DNA from: Ferrimonas futtsuensis DSM 18154
Lineage (GTDB): Bacteria; Pseudomonadota; Gammaproteobacteria; Enterobacterales; Shewanellaceae
Length of the DNA: 64,000 bases
NCBI RefSeq assembly: GCF_000422645.1
Contig: NZ_AUGL01000008.1
Span: forward strand, 1 to 64,000
Reading direction: 5' to 3'
A program made the position numbers and the translations under genes. The stretch's first letter is position 1. Each line of letters opens with the position of its first letter. This document shows positions 7,601-15,137 of the stretch, one piece after another. The notes below the pieces were generated by a model. It saw nothing but the letters and a program-made list of their open reading frames with translations. It did not search any database and was not told where the DNA came from.

Positions 7601-9838
7601 TTAGTGGCTGGAGCTCCAGTTGGCGTGAGCTTCCAGGACCTGGCTGTCGCTGTGACAGGTAGAGCAGGTCTCTTCAACCTGAGCTGGGTAGCTGCTGGAT
7701 GGCACGCCGATGGTATTGATGTCACCGTCGTGGTCAATCACGCCGCCCATCGCCTTGATGTGAGCCACGGTGGAGTCGCTCAGGCCGTATGGAGGCAGGT
7801 GACAGCTCACGCAGGCCGCGGTCTGCGGCGACACCAGCAGTTGCTCGTTGGTGGCCGGGTCGAAGCGGCCGCCGTCGGTGGTTCCGAACGCTACTGGTGC
7901 AGCACTGGCGGGGATCAGGCTCAGGGAGAAGCCGGAGTCACCGTGACAGGTGGCACAGTCGGTCTTCTTGAAGAAGCCGCCGATGTAGTGCTTGCTGTGT
8001 ACGATGTATGCCAGGTTGGAGGACCCGGTGCCCTTCTTGTCACGAGTGCCGTTGTGACAGGTGGCGCAGCCATCCATGTCGTTGGTGTAACGGTGCTTGA
8101 TGGCGGTGGTGTGACAATCCTGACAGGCGGTCATCTCGGCATGCTGGATGCGCGGGGTGTCGGCCACGGCAGCGCCGTCCTGCTGGAAGTAGAAGGTGTC
8201 GCTCACCAGGTAGGGCGCTTCCTGTCCGTCCAGGTTGCCTTCCGCGTCGACCACACAGTCTTCACGCTTGCCCTTGCTGCCGAAGCAGACGTGGATCTGG
8301 CTGCTCAGGGCGATGGTGGCGCCGGCGTCGACCAGTTCTTTCACTGCAAAGTCCGCATCGCTGATGACTGACTGGATGCGACCGTCACCCAACTGAGTGA
8401 AGGTATCGAATCCGACCTTCTGGTAGTTCACCAGGAAGTCGTCACCCAGTACGCCGTTCAGCACGATGGCGCTGGTAAAGCCGCCGTACTTGTAGGGGCG
8501 CGGATCGATCTGGCTCAGAGGCACCATATCCTCACCATCCATGATCTTGAAGATGGTGGTAATGGAGGAGCCGTCGACGGCCACGGTCATGGAGTCAAAG
8601 CTTACCTTCAACTCGGTAGAGCGGGCGTTGGCGTTGGCGTCGTAGTGGGCCGCTTCGGCGCCACGGGCACCCTGACCATGACAGGAGACACAGTTCTGGT
8701 AGTTTTCACCGATCTGGCTGTTTTCCGCGTCCCAGTGCCAGCTGGGCACGCCGTACTGGCTGTCGTGACAGTTCAGACAGGTGGCGGTGTCCTTGTCGGC
8801 GGTCCAGGCATCCGCATTGGCCACAGCTTCATCAGCCTGGTGACAGGTCTGACAGTTGGCGGCGTTCTGAGGATAGAGGCCATCGTCGGCGAAGAAGGAG
8901 TGGCTGTGGAACTCGTGGGCGATGCCCTTGATGGAGCCATCGTGCTTGCCGATGACATTGCCGTCATCGTCTTTGGTCTGGTACTCGTTGAACTCCACGT
9001 GACAGAAGGTACAGGAGTCCATCAGGGTGTGTTTGCCCGGGTGGTGCATGTTACCCAGGTTGCCGTCATGACCGGGGCGGTGACAGCTTTCACAGGTCTC
9101 ATTGGCAATCACGTGCTTGGGACGTTCTGCTACTGTGTCGGCGCTGGGCAGCCAGTAGTAGAAGCCGGCAGTGTTGAGATAGTCACCATTAGGCAGGTGG
9201 ATCTCGCTGGCGTCGTCGTTACGTACCTTGATGGCCATGTAGACACCATGGGTGACGTCGGTCTTGACGCTGTAGAGATCGTTGGTGTTGATGGCCACCT
9301 CGTAGGCGGAGCCGTCGGGCTTGGTGCCCTTGGTCACCAGGGTGTAGGTACCGTCGTTGTTGTCGGTCAGACAGTCGGTACAGTTCACATCACCACGATA
9401 GGAGAGTCCGGAGAAGTAACCGGACCCTGCGAACAGGGTTTCGCCGTCAAACTCACCCTTGGTCTTGGTGTAGTAGCTCAGCCACACATCGCGGGGCTCG
9501 CCCTCGATGTCGGTGGATCCGATCTCATCTTCGTTACCGATACGGCCCAGAGAGACACCGGCGATATCGATATCTTTCAAGCCGTAGAGGGCGACTCCGT
9601 TGGCGTCAGCCAAGGAGAAGTTAAGGGTCAGAATGCCGGCATCATCAAAGCTGGCACCTGTGATAGTGCTTACAACAGCGGAGGCGGAGGAGACAGGTTT
9701 GCCGACGGGGCCGGGCTGACCATCTTCACCATTGGATCCATCGGAACCGTCGCTGCCGCAACCACTCAGGGCTACGGCACCCAGGCCAGCAAAGGCCATG
9801 GCGCGCCATAGGGCGTTGGGTTTCATCATCATCATCAT
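7601..9838 (-). CDS. omcA: OmcA-like outer-membrane decaheme lipoprotein
   Basis: A second MtrC/OmcA-family cytochrome, 745 residues, close to Shewanella OmcA (about 735). It has lipobox LSGCGS, a collagen-like Gly-X-Y stretch of about seven triplets, and ten CXXCH sites: CESCH, CTFCH, CQTCH, CLNCH, CVSCH, then CQDCH, CATCH, CATCH, CVSCH, CSTCH. An extra CTDC pair without His occurs before the first heme group. The start at 9838 is the first of five tandem ATG codons, with AGGG about eight bases upstream; a longer reading frame up to 10057 has no signal peptide and was not used. Its own terminator separates it from mtrC, so it is a separate transcript. It probably acts as a terminal reductase at the cell surface. 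Confidence 0.9.
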   Translation of the reverse strand: MMMMMKPNALWRAMAFAGLGAVALSGCGSDGSDGSNGEDGQPGPVGKPVSSASAVVSTITGASFDDAGILTLNFSLADANGVALYGLKDIDIAGVSLGRIGNEDEIGSTDIEGEPRDVWLSYYTKTKGEFDGETLFAGSGYFSGLSYRGDVNCTDCLTDNNDGTYTLVTKGTKPDGSAYEVAINTNDLYSVKTDVTHGVYMAIKVRNDDASEIHLPNGDYLNTAGFYYWLPSADTVAERPKHVIANETCESCHRPGHDGNLGNMHHPGKHTLMDSCTFCHVEFNEYQTKDDDGNVIGKHDGSIKGIAHEFHSHSFFADDGLYPQNAANCQTCHQADEAVANADAWTADKDTATCLNCHDSQYGVPSWHWDAENSQIGENYQNCVSCHGQGARGAEAAHYDANANARSTELKVSFDSMTVAVDGSSITTIFKIMDGEDMVPLSQIDPRPYKYGGFTSAIVLNGVLGDDFLVNYQKVGFDTFTQLGDGRIQSVISDADFAVKELVDAGATIALSSQIHVCFGSKGKREDCVVDAEGNLDGQEAPYLVSDTFYFQQDGAAVADTPRIQHAEMTACQDCHTTAIKHRYTNDMDGCATCHNGTRDKKGTGSSNLAYIVHSKHYIGGFFKKTDCATCHGDSGFSLSLIPASAAPVAFGTTDGGRFDPATNEQLLVSPQTAACVSCHLPPYGLSDSTVAHIKAMGGVIDHDGDINTIGVPSSSYPAQVEETCSTCHSDSQVLEAHANWSSSH

Positions 9839-9937
9839 TACTTTTTCCCTGCAATGTTTAGGTTGTTCATGCATATACCTAAATTTGGGTATGCATAATG
9901 AACACCACGAAGATACCCCAGACTTCCAGTTACCCGT

Positions 9938-9953
9938 CGTGATCAACGTCAAC
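9938..9953. promoter_or_regulatory. Weak CRP/FNR-like site upstream of omcA
   Basis: CGTGATCAACGTCAAC. The core GTGAT-CAAC-GTCAA fits the FNR pattern at 8 of 10 positions and the CRP pattern at 7 of 10. It lies about 100 bp before omcA. Confidence 0.3.
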
Positions 9954-9954
9954 A

Positions 9955-9985
9955 ATTGCAAAAGTTTAAACTTGATATTGCAAAA
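9955..9985. repeat. Direct repeats ATTGCAAAA flanking a palindrome
   Basis: ATTGCAAAA occurs at 9955-9963 and again at 9977-9985, 22 bp apart. The palindrome AAGTTTAAACTT lies between, at 9962-9973. The spacing is about two helical turns, as expected for cooperative binding of a regulator. Confidence 0.4.
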
Positions 9986-10182
9986 ACAGTGAGTGCAGTT
10001 CAGTTCGCCGTCAGTAATGTTAAAAAATACTGACATTGAACCCGACTCATTCAACATTAGGTACTGATTTGAAAAAGATAAAGCCTAGGTCTGGTTTCGG
10101 TCGTGCCGAGCAGTTGGCGGCCGGTCCAAAAGATGACCGGGATCTCAGGCTGTGAGGCGAACGCTATTCCAGGTGGTTATTC

Positions 10183-10198
10183 TGTGATTTCGGTCATT
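10183..10198. promoter_or_regulatory. CRP-like site upstream of cymA
   Basis: TGTGATTTCGGTCATT matches TGTGA-N6-TCACA at 8 of 10 positions, about 92-107 bp before the cymA start. Confidence 0.38.
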
Positions 10199-10289
10199 AT
10201 GTTGCATTTTTACCCTCATTAAAATCGCCTCACACAGATTTTGTCTTGCCGCTTCCCTTTGACGCGGCTTGTTTTTTTGAGGATGAGAG

Positions 10290-10862
10290 ATGAACAACAA
10301 CCAACAAGAATCCGGTTGGTCCAAACTGTGGAAGCAGCCTAAATCCAAATGGTTACTGGGTATTCCCCTGGGTGCCTTCCTGGCGGTGGCCGTCGGCGCC
10401 GTCGGAACCGTGGGTTTCAATACCGTTTTGCACGCCACCAGCAGTGACGCCTTCTGCGTGAACTGTCACGTGCCCTCCTTTGCCGCCGAAGAGGTGGCGA
10501 TGAGTAAGCACGGCACCAGTGCCTCAGGCATGGTGGTCAACTGCGCCGATTGCCACGTCTCCAAGGAGTTCGTGCCTAAGATGATCCGCAAGATCTCCGC
10601 CATGAAGGAGGTTTACCTGGAGCTTAAGGGGGAGATCACCACCAAGGATGAGTTCCTCGCCTACAAGAAAGATGGTGCCGCCCGCATCATCGCCGAGATG
10701 AAAGCCAACGATTCTCGTGAGTGTCGCACCTGCCACGATGTAGAGCGGATGAACTTCGGCAAACAGAAGAAGGTCGCCGCCAAGATGCACCAGAAGATGG
10801 ACAAGATGGGCAAGACCTGCATCGATTGCCATAAGTACAAGGTGGCCCACAAGAAGCCTTAA
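10290..10862 (+). CDS. cymA: CymA-type NapC/NirT tetraheme cytochrome c (quinol dehydrogenase)
   Basis: CymA oxidises menaquinol at the inner membrane and hands electrons to periplasmic cytochromes and reductases. This 190-residue protein matches the length of Shewanella CymA (about 187). It has a short basic N-terminus, one transmembrane anchor (about 21-45, LLGIPLGAFLAVAVGAVGTVGF), then a periplasmic domain with four heme sites: CVNCH, CADCH, CRTCH and CIDCH. The first heme lies in SDAFCVNCHVPSF, typical of NapC/NirT proteins. A GAGGA ribosome site precedes ATG 10290. It is divergent from omcA-mtrCAB and ends at its own terminator. NapC or NirT service to another reductase is possible, but the mtr neighbours favour CymA. 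Confidence 0.9.
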   Translation: MNNNQQESGWSKLWKQPKSKWLLGIPLGAFLAVAVGAVGTVGFNTVLHATSSDAFCVNCHVPSFAAEEVAMSKHGTSASGMVVNCADCHVSKEFVPKMIRKISAMKEVYLELKGEITTKDEFLAYKKDGAARIIAEMKANDSRECRTCHDVERMNFGKQKKVAAKMHQKMDKMGKTCIDCHKYKVAHKKP

Positions 10863-10881
10863 CCCCTGGTATTACCGCACT

Positions 10882-10912
10882 AAAGCGCCGGCATCCGCCG
10901 GCGCTTTTTTTT
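10882..10912 (+). terminator. Terminator of cymA
   Basis: AAAGCGCCGGC and GCCGGCGCTTT flank a 4-nt loop and are followed by T residues. Confidence 0.9.
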
Positions 10913-10959
10913 GCCTGCGGCCTGCGCAGGCTCCCACTTTTTCCCTCCCCAACGCCATC

Positions 10960-10975
10960 TGTCATCCAGCCGACA
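10960..10975. promoter_or_regulatory. CooA-type CO-regulator site upstream of hypA-cooFSC
   Basis: TGTCATCCAGCCGACA fits the CooA inverted repeat TGTC(A/G)-N6-(C/T)GACA known from Rhodospirillum rubrum. A possible -10, TTTCAT (10997-11002), lies about 32 bp from the centre of the site, the spacing expected when the activator overlaps the -35 region. The first gene, hypA, starts at 11038. cooA itself is in this locus. Confidence 0.8.
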
Positions 10976-11037
10976 GTAATCCCCTTTCCCCTGGGGTTTC
11001 ATGCCTGTGAACCCAACGTTGTTCAGGAGACACGGCA

Positions 11038-11376
11038 ATGCATGAAGCGGCTTTAACCCAAGGGCTGGTGAAGATACTGCTGAGCCGAACTTCAGAGCTT
11101 GGGGTGGGCTCGGTCAGCCGGGTCACCCTCAAGGTGGGTCGATTAAAGGCGGTGGAACCCCACTCTTTGCGTTTCTGCTTCGAGATGTTTGTCAGGGACA
11201 CGGTACTGGAGGGGGCGGAACTGGTGATCGACACCGTGGAGGCCCGGGCCACCTGCCTCGAGTGTTCTGAGTCGTTCGAGGTGCGGCGGTTCTGTTTCCG
11301 CTGCCCCGGCTGTGACAGTGCGTCACTGCAACTGACTCAGGGCGAGGAGCTGTTCATTGAGAGCTTTGAGATCTGA
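11038..11376 (+). CDS. hypA: HypA nickel metallochaperone
   Basis: HypA delivers nickel with HypB during [NiFe] hydrogenase maturation. The 112-residue protein begins MHEAALTQG, so His2 and Glu3 of the nickel site are present. A zinc site of two Cys pairs follows: CLEC (about 78-81) and CPGC (about 94-97). The length is typical. The ATG at 11038 has CAGGAGAC upstream. It is the first gene of the CO-responsive operon, 14 bp before cooF, which suggests a version dedicated to the CooH hydrogenase (and perhaps CooS). The remaining hyp genes (hypC, D, E, F) are not in this window. Confidence 0.92.
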   Translation: MHEAALTQGLVKILLSRTSELGVGSVSRVTLKVGRLKAVEPHSLRFCFEMFVRDTVLEGAELVIDTVEARATCLECSESFEVRRFCFRCPGCDSASLQLTQGEELFIESFEI

Positions 11377-11390
11377 AGAAGGCGAAAGCT

Positions 11391-11966
11391 ATGAGAGAAA
11401 CGGAAAACGTCATCATCTATGCCGACGCAGAGCGCTGCCTGGGTTGTCATAGCTGTGAGCTTGCCTGTGCGGTGGCCCACGGTGGCGGGAGTCTGCTGGA
11501 GGCGGTGCGCGAGCGCAAGCCTCTCCATTCCCGCACCAAGGTGGTGGTCAGCGACGAGGTGATGATGCCGATGCAGTGTCGTCAATGTGAAAACGCCCCC
11601 TGCACCATGGTGTGTCCCACCGGCGCCTGTCGTCAGCAGGATGGTCAGGTACAGATCACCGAGGAGAGCTGTGTCGGCTGCAAGCTGTGCGTCATGGTCT
11701 GTCCTTTCGGTGCCATCACGGTGCGTCGCGACGGTCATCGGCAGGCCGACGGCAGCAACAATCAGGGAGTGGCACTCAAGTGCGATCTCTGCCGTGACTG
11801 GCGGGCAGAGACCGGCAAGAGTGACCCCGCCTGTGTCGAAGCCTGTCCCACCAAGGCGATCCGTCTGGTGGAGATGAAAGCCTACCGGGCGGCGCTGATC
11901 CAGGCCCGTGCCAAAGAGCTGGCCCAATCCCAGAAACACATGACCCTGACACTGAGGAAACCCTGA
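11391..11966 (+). CDS. cooF: CooF, four-cluster ferredoxin-like partner of CO dehydrogenase
   Basis: CooF carries electrons from CooS to the membrane hydrogenase. The 191-residue protein has four Cys groups for [4Fe-4S] clusters in the DmsB/HycB arrangement: CLGCHSCELAC near the start, CRQCENAPC with CPTGAC, CVGCKLCVMVCP, and CDLC with CVEACP. No signal peptide or membrane segment is seen, so it should be cytoplasmic or peripheral at the membrane. Its stop codon overlaps the cooS start by one base, a sign of translational coupling that suits a stable CooF-CooS pair. Confidence 0.93.
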   Translation: MRETENVIIYADAERCLGCHSCELACAVAHGGGSLLEAVRERKPLHSRTKVVVSDEVMMPMQCRQCENAPCTMVCPTGACRQQDGQVQITEESCVGCKLCVMVCPFGAITVRRDGHRQADGSNNQGVALKCDLCRDWRAETGKSDPACVEACPTKAIRLVEMKAYRAALIQARAKELAQSQKHMTLTLRKP

Positions 11967-13876
11967 TGGAAATTAAAGTGAAATCTGTAGATCAGGCGGT
12001 TGCCGCCCTCTGCCCCGTGGCCGAGCGAGAGGGGATCGCCACCGTATTCGACCGCCATCAGGCGCAGCAGCCTCAGTGTGGCTTTGGCTCTCTGGGTCTG
12101 TGTTGCCGGGTGTGCTGGAAGGGGCCCTGCCGCATCGATCCCTTCGGTGACGGACCCAGCGAGGGGATCTGCGGCGCCAACCGCGACACCATCGCCGCCC
12201 GCAACGTGGTGCGGATGATGGCCGCCGGTGCCGCCGCTCACTCAGAGCACGGCCGTCATATCGCCCTGGCGATGCAGCGGGTCGGTAAGGGGGAGTTGCC
12301 CGCCTACTCCATCCGCGACCCTAAGAAACTGGACGCCCTGGCCCAGCGGCTGGGCATCGACACCACCGGTCGCGACACCCTCTCCCTGGCCCACGAAGTG
12401 GCCACCCTGACCCTGGAGGATTATCAGAACCAGGATCACCACACCCCATGTCGCTGGATCCGAGCCAGCCTGCCACCCAAGCGGCTGCAGAAGCTGGAGT
12501 CCCTGCACGCATTGCCCCACAACATCGATGCCACCGTGGCCCAGATCATGGCCCGCACCCACATCGGTTGCGACGCCGACCCCACCAACCTGTTCCTGGG
12601 CGGGGTAAAAGGCGCCCTGGCGGACTTCAACGGCATGACCCTGGCCACCGAGCTCTCCGACGCCATGTTCGGCACGCCCTCTCCGGTGGTGACCGAAGCC
12701 AACATCGGTGTGATCGACGCCTCCGCAGTCAACATCGCCGTCAACGGTCACAACCCCCTGCTCAGTGAGGTGATCTGCGAGATGGCCGACGAGCTGAACC
12801 AGGAAGCGATCGCCGCCGGTGCCCCCCAGGGGATCAACATCGTCGGCATCTGCTGCACCGGCAACGAGGTGATGATGCGCCACGGTGTGCCTTTGGCCAC
12901 CAATTACCTCAGCCAGGAGATGGCGATCCTCACCGGCGCCCTGGACGCCATGGTGGTGGACGTGCAGTGCATCATGCCGTCATTGCCCCAGGTGGGCGAC
13001 TGTTTCCACACCGAGGTGATCACCACCATGGGGGACAACAAGATGCAGGGGGCCCGCCATGTGCCCTTCCGCGAGGAGGACGCCAGAGAGAACGCCTCCC
13101 AGGTGATTCGTCTGGCCATCGACGCCTTCCGTCGCCGGGATCCGAAGAAGATCAACATTCCGAACATCAAGCGTACCGCCGTGGTGGGCTTCTCTGCCGA
13201 GGCGGTGGTGGAGGCGCTTGCCAAGGTGGACGCCGAGGATCCACTCAAGCCGCTGCTGGACAACCTTACCAACGGCAATATCCAGGGGATCGCCCTGTTC
13301 GCCGGTTGCAACAACACCCAGAGCGTTCAGGACGACAGCTACCAGAAAATTGCCAAGAAGCTGGCCGCCAACAACGTGCTGCTGCTGGCTACAGGCTGCG
13401 GCGCCGGCGCCTTTGCCAAAAACGGCCTGATGAACCAGCAGGCCACCGAAACCTACGCCGGAGACGGCCTCAAGGCAGTGTTAACCGCCATCGGCGAAGC
13501 CGCCGGTCTGGGCGGGCCTCTGCCCCTGGTGCTGCACATGGGCTCCTGTGTGGACAACAGCCGTGCCGTCACCCTGGCCACCGCCCTGGCGAAACGCCTG
13601 GATCTGGACCTGAGCGATCTGCCTCTGGTGGCCTCGGCGCCGGAAGCGATGTCGGAGAAGGCGGTGGCCATCGCCTCCTGGTCGGTGGCTCTGGGGCTGC
13701 CGACTCATCTGGGCACCATGCCCCAGGTGACCGGCTCTCAGGTGGTCACCGATCTCATGACCCAGGGCGCCGAGCAGCTGTTTGGTGGCTACTTCTTGGT
13801 AGAGACCGACCCGGACGCCGCCGGTGACAAGCTGGTGGAGGTGATCCGCCGTAAGCGCGCCGCACTGGGACTGTAA
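11966..13876 (+). CDS. cooS: CooS, Ni-Fe carbon monoxide dehydrogenase catalytic subunit
   Basis: CooS oxidises CO with water to CO2, releasing two electrons. At 636 residues it has the normal length. N-terminal cluster ligands are Cys38, Cys46, Cys47, Cys50, Cys55 and Cys69, the same spacing as the D and B cluster ligands of Carboxydothermus CODH-II. The C-cluster ligand set also appears: His262 (in GHNP), Cys297 or Cys296 (in ICCTGNE), Cys335 (VQCIMP), Cys448 (AGCNN), Cys478 (ATGCGAG) and Cys528 (MGSCVDN). The catalytic Lys565 (SEKAV) and the His-rich HSEHGRH near 92-98 are present. No acetyl-CoA synthase gene is nearby, so this is a monofunctional, energy-yielding enzyme. A strong hairpin follows it before cooC. 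Confidence 0.97.
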   Translation: MEIKVKSVDQAVAALCPVAEREGIATVFDRHQAQQPQCGFGSLGLCCRVCWKGPCRIDPFGDGPSEGICGANRDTIAARNVVRMMAAGAAAHSEHGRHIALAMQRVGKGELPAYSIRDPKKLDALAQRLGIDTTGRDTLSLAHEVATLTLEDYQNQDHHTPCRWIRASLPPKRLQKLESLHALPHNIDATVAQIMARTHIGCDADPTNLFLGGVKGALADFNGMTLATELSDAMFGTPSPVVTEANIGVIDASAVNIAVNGHNPLLSEVICEMADELNQEAIAAGAPQGINIVGICCTGNEVMMRHGVPLATNYLSQEMAILTGALDAMVVDVQCIMPSLPQVGDCFHTEVITTMGDNKMQGARHVPFREEDARENASQVIRLAIDAFRRRDPKKINIPNIKRTAVVGFSAEAVVEALAKVDAEDPLKPLLDNLTNGNIQGIALFAGCNNTQSVQDDSYQKIAKKLAANNVLLLATGCGAGAFAKNGLMNQQATETYAGDGLKAVLTAIGEAAGLGGPLPLVLHMGSCVDNSRAVTLATALAKRLDLDLSDLPLVASAPEAMSEKAVAIASWSVALGLPTHLGTMPQVTGSQVVTDLMTQGAEQLFGGYFLVETDPDAAGDKLVEVIRRKRAALGL

Positions 13877-13884
13877 TCCGAGAT

Positions 13885-13906
13885 AGGGGGAGGCGTGCCT
13901 CCCCCT
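13885..13906 (+). other. Intercistronic hairpin between cooS and cooC
   Basis: AGGGGGAGGC and GCCTCCCCCT are exact inverted repeats two bases apart, followed by the cooC ribosome site AAGGAGAG. There is no T-run. It probably protects the cooS message or lowers read-through so that the enzyme is made in excess over its chaperones. Confidence 0.6.
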
Positions 13907-13919
13907 AAGGAGAGAAGCG

Positions 13920-14696
13920 ATGAAAATTGCCATAACGGGCAAAGGTGGGGTGGGGAAGACCACCCTGGCGGGCCTACTGGCCAGGGGCCTGGCCAGGCAG
14001 GGGATCAAGGTATTGGCGGTGGACGCCGACCCGGACGCCAACCTGGCCGGGGCCATCGGCCTCCCGGCGGAACGGGCGGCCGAACTGGTGCCCTTTTCCC
14101 AGATGAAATCCCTGGCCAAGGAGCGAACCGGTGCCAACGGCAGCGGCCTGTTCAAGCTCAACCCGTCGGTGGCGGATCTGCCGGAGCGTTTTGCCCTGGA
14201 GCATCAGGGGGTGAAGCTGCTGAAGATGGGCAGTGTCGAGCAGGCTGGCGGCGGCTGCGTCTGTCCGGAGCACACCCTGCTGCGCGCTTTGATGCGCCAG
14301 TTGCTGGTGAAGGGCGACGAGTGGGTGGTGATGGACATGGAGGCGGGCATCGAACACCTGGGGCGGGGCACCGCCGAGGCGGTGGACATGCTGTTGGTGG
14401 TGGTGGAGCCGGGTCAGCGCAGCCTGCAGACCGCAGAGCAGGCGGAAACCCTGGCCAGGGAGCTGGGCATTGCCCGGGTGGCCTTCGTGGCGGGCAAGGT
14501 CCAGGGCGAGGAGGATCTGGCCTTTATCCGCCAGCGGCTGGGGCCCGGGCGCAAGCTGCTGGGTCACCTCAGCTGGAGCGAGGCCCTGCGCGCCGCCGAC
14601 CGCCAGGGATTGGCCCCTTTCGATTGCCAGGGCCCCTTTGTGGCCCAGGCCGCCGCCATCCAATCTCAACTGCAACAGGAGCTGATCCATGTGTAA
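13920..14696 (+). CDS. cooC: CooC, nickel-insertion ATPase for CO dehydrogenase
   Basis: CooC is a MinD/NifH-type ATPase needed to load nickel into the CooS C-cluster. The 258-residue protein starts MKIAITGKGGVGKTT, a deviant Walker A with the signature Lys. DADPDANLAGAIG follows. The dimer-interface CXC that binds metal is present as Cys113-Val-Cys115. A DMEAGIEHLGRG block corresponds to the switch region. It lies between cooS and cooT and overlaps cooT by eight bases. AAGGAGAG gives a strong ribosome site despite the hairpin just upstream. Confidence 0.94.
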   Translation: MKIAITGKGGVGKTTLAGLLARGLARQGIKVLAVDADPDANLAGAIGLPAERAAELVPFSQMKSLAKERTGANGSGLFKLNPSVADLPERFALEHQGVKLLKMGSVEQAGGGCVCPEHTLLRALMRQLLVKGDEWVVMDMEAGIEHLGRGTAEAVDMLLVVVEPGQRSLQTAEQAETLARELGIARVAFVAGKVQGEEDLAFIRQRLGPGRKLLGHLSWSEALRAADRQGLAPFDCQGPFVAQAAAIQSQLQQELIHV

Positions 14697-14886
14697 CTTC
14701 ACCGCCCGAATCAAACACGCCCATGGTTGGGAGGAGGTCTCCCAGGTAAGCCGGGTGGAGGTGATTCCCCCTGGCCTCAGCCTGGAGACCCTGTTTGACG
14801 CCCCCAGGACACTGGCGGGCTACCGCATCACCCTGCTGGACATGATGCAGGGTCAGATTCACTTAGAGCCGGTGGAGGCCCCATGA
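14689..14886 (+). CDS. cooT: CooT, small nickel-binding CODH accessory protein
   Basis: A 65-residue protein starting MCNFTARIK. CooT of Rhodospirillum rubrum is about the same size and binds nickel through Cys2, which is present here. The sequence continues as a small beta-rich fold (VSRVEVIPPG, ITLLDMMQGQIHLEP). It overlaps cooC by eight bases and the next gene by four, so translation is probably coupled. The call rests on position in cooS-C-T order, on length and on Cys2. A HypC-like protein also starts MC, but the HypC core motif is not seen. Confidence 0.85.
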   Translation: MCNFTARIKHAHGWEEVSQVSRVEVIPPGLSLETLFDAPRTLAGYRITLLDMMQGQIHLEPVEAP

Positions 14887-15137
14887 ACCCGCAGCAACAA
14901 CAACTTATTCAGCGCATCCGCACCCTGTTGCCCCACTGGGAGGAGCACAACCAGGCCCACATCAGTGAGATGGAGCGCTGGCGAGAGCAGCTGATTCGCC
15001 TCGAGTTGGCGGAACTGGCGGACTCTCTGTTGGAGGTGGTGGAGCAGATGCGCTGCACTGGCGAAGCCCTGAACCGCACCCTGGCGCGGGTGCCTCAACA
15101 TACCGACCAACATCGAGGAGGTAGCCATGTGCAATAA
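14883..15137 (+). CDS. CooJ-like small coiled-coil protein, candidate nickel chaperone
   Basis: An 84-residue protein in the position held by cooJ in Rhodospirillum rubrum (after cooT). It is mostly helical and heptad-like, with a histidine group H18-W-E-E-H22-N-Q-A-H26 and a short tail with three His (PQHTDQHRGGSH) and one Cys (Cys58). As I recall, CooJ proteins combine a dimeric coiled coil bearing a compact His/Trp nickel site with a variable His-rich tail; R. rubrum CooJ has a much longer His tail. This gene could be a reduced CooJ. It overlaps cooT by four bases and hypB by eleven. Function is inferred from place and residue pattern, not from clear sequence identity. Confidence 0.5.
   Translation: MNPQQQQLIQRIRTLLPHWEEHNQAHISEMERWREQLIRLELAELADSLLEVVEQMRCTGEALNRTLARVPQHTDQHRGGSHVQ

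Larger units (their letters stand above)
9839..10289. promoter_or_regulatory. Divergent control region between omcA and cymA
   Basis: A 451-bp gene-free, AT-rich region from which omcA (minus) and cymA (plus) are both read. It contains a weak CRP/FNR-like site (9938-9953), a 12-bp palindrome AAGTTTAAACTT (9962-9973) flanked by two ATTGCAAAA direct repeats (9955-9963 and 9977-9985), and a CRP-like site (10183-10198). GAGGA before 10290 is the cymA ribosome site. Confidence 0.6.

Noticed and set aside
9839-10057. N-terminal extension of the omcA-like protein
   Set aside because: It would put about 73 unrelated residues before a clear lipoprotein signal peptide; the ATG run at 9838 has a ribosome site.
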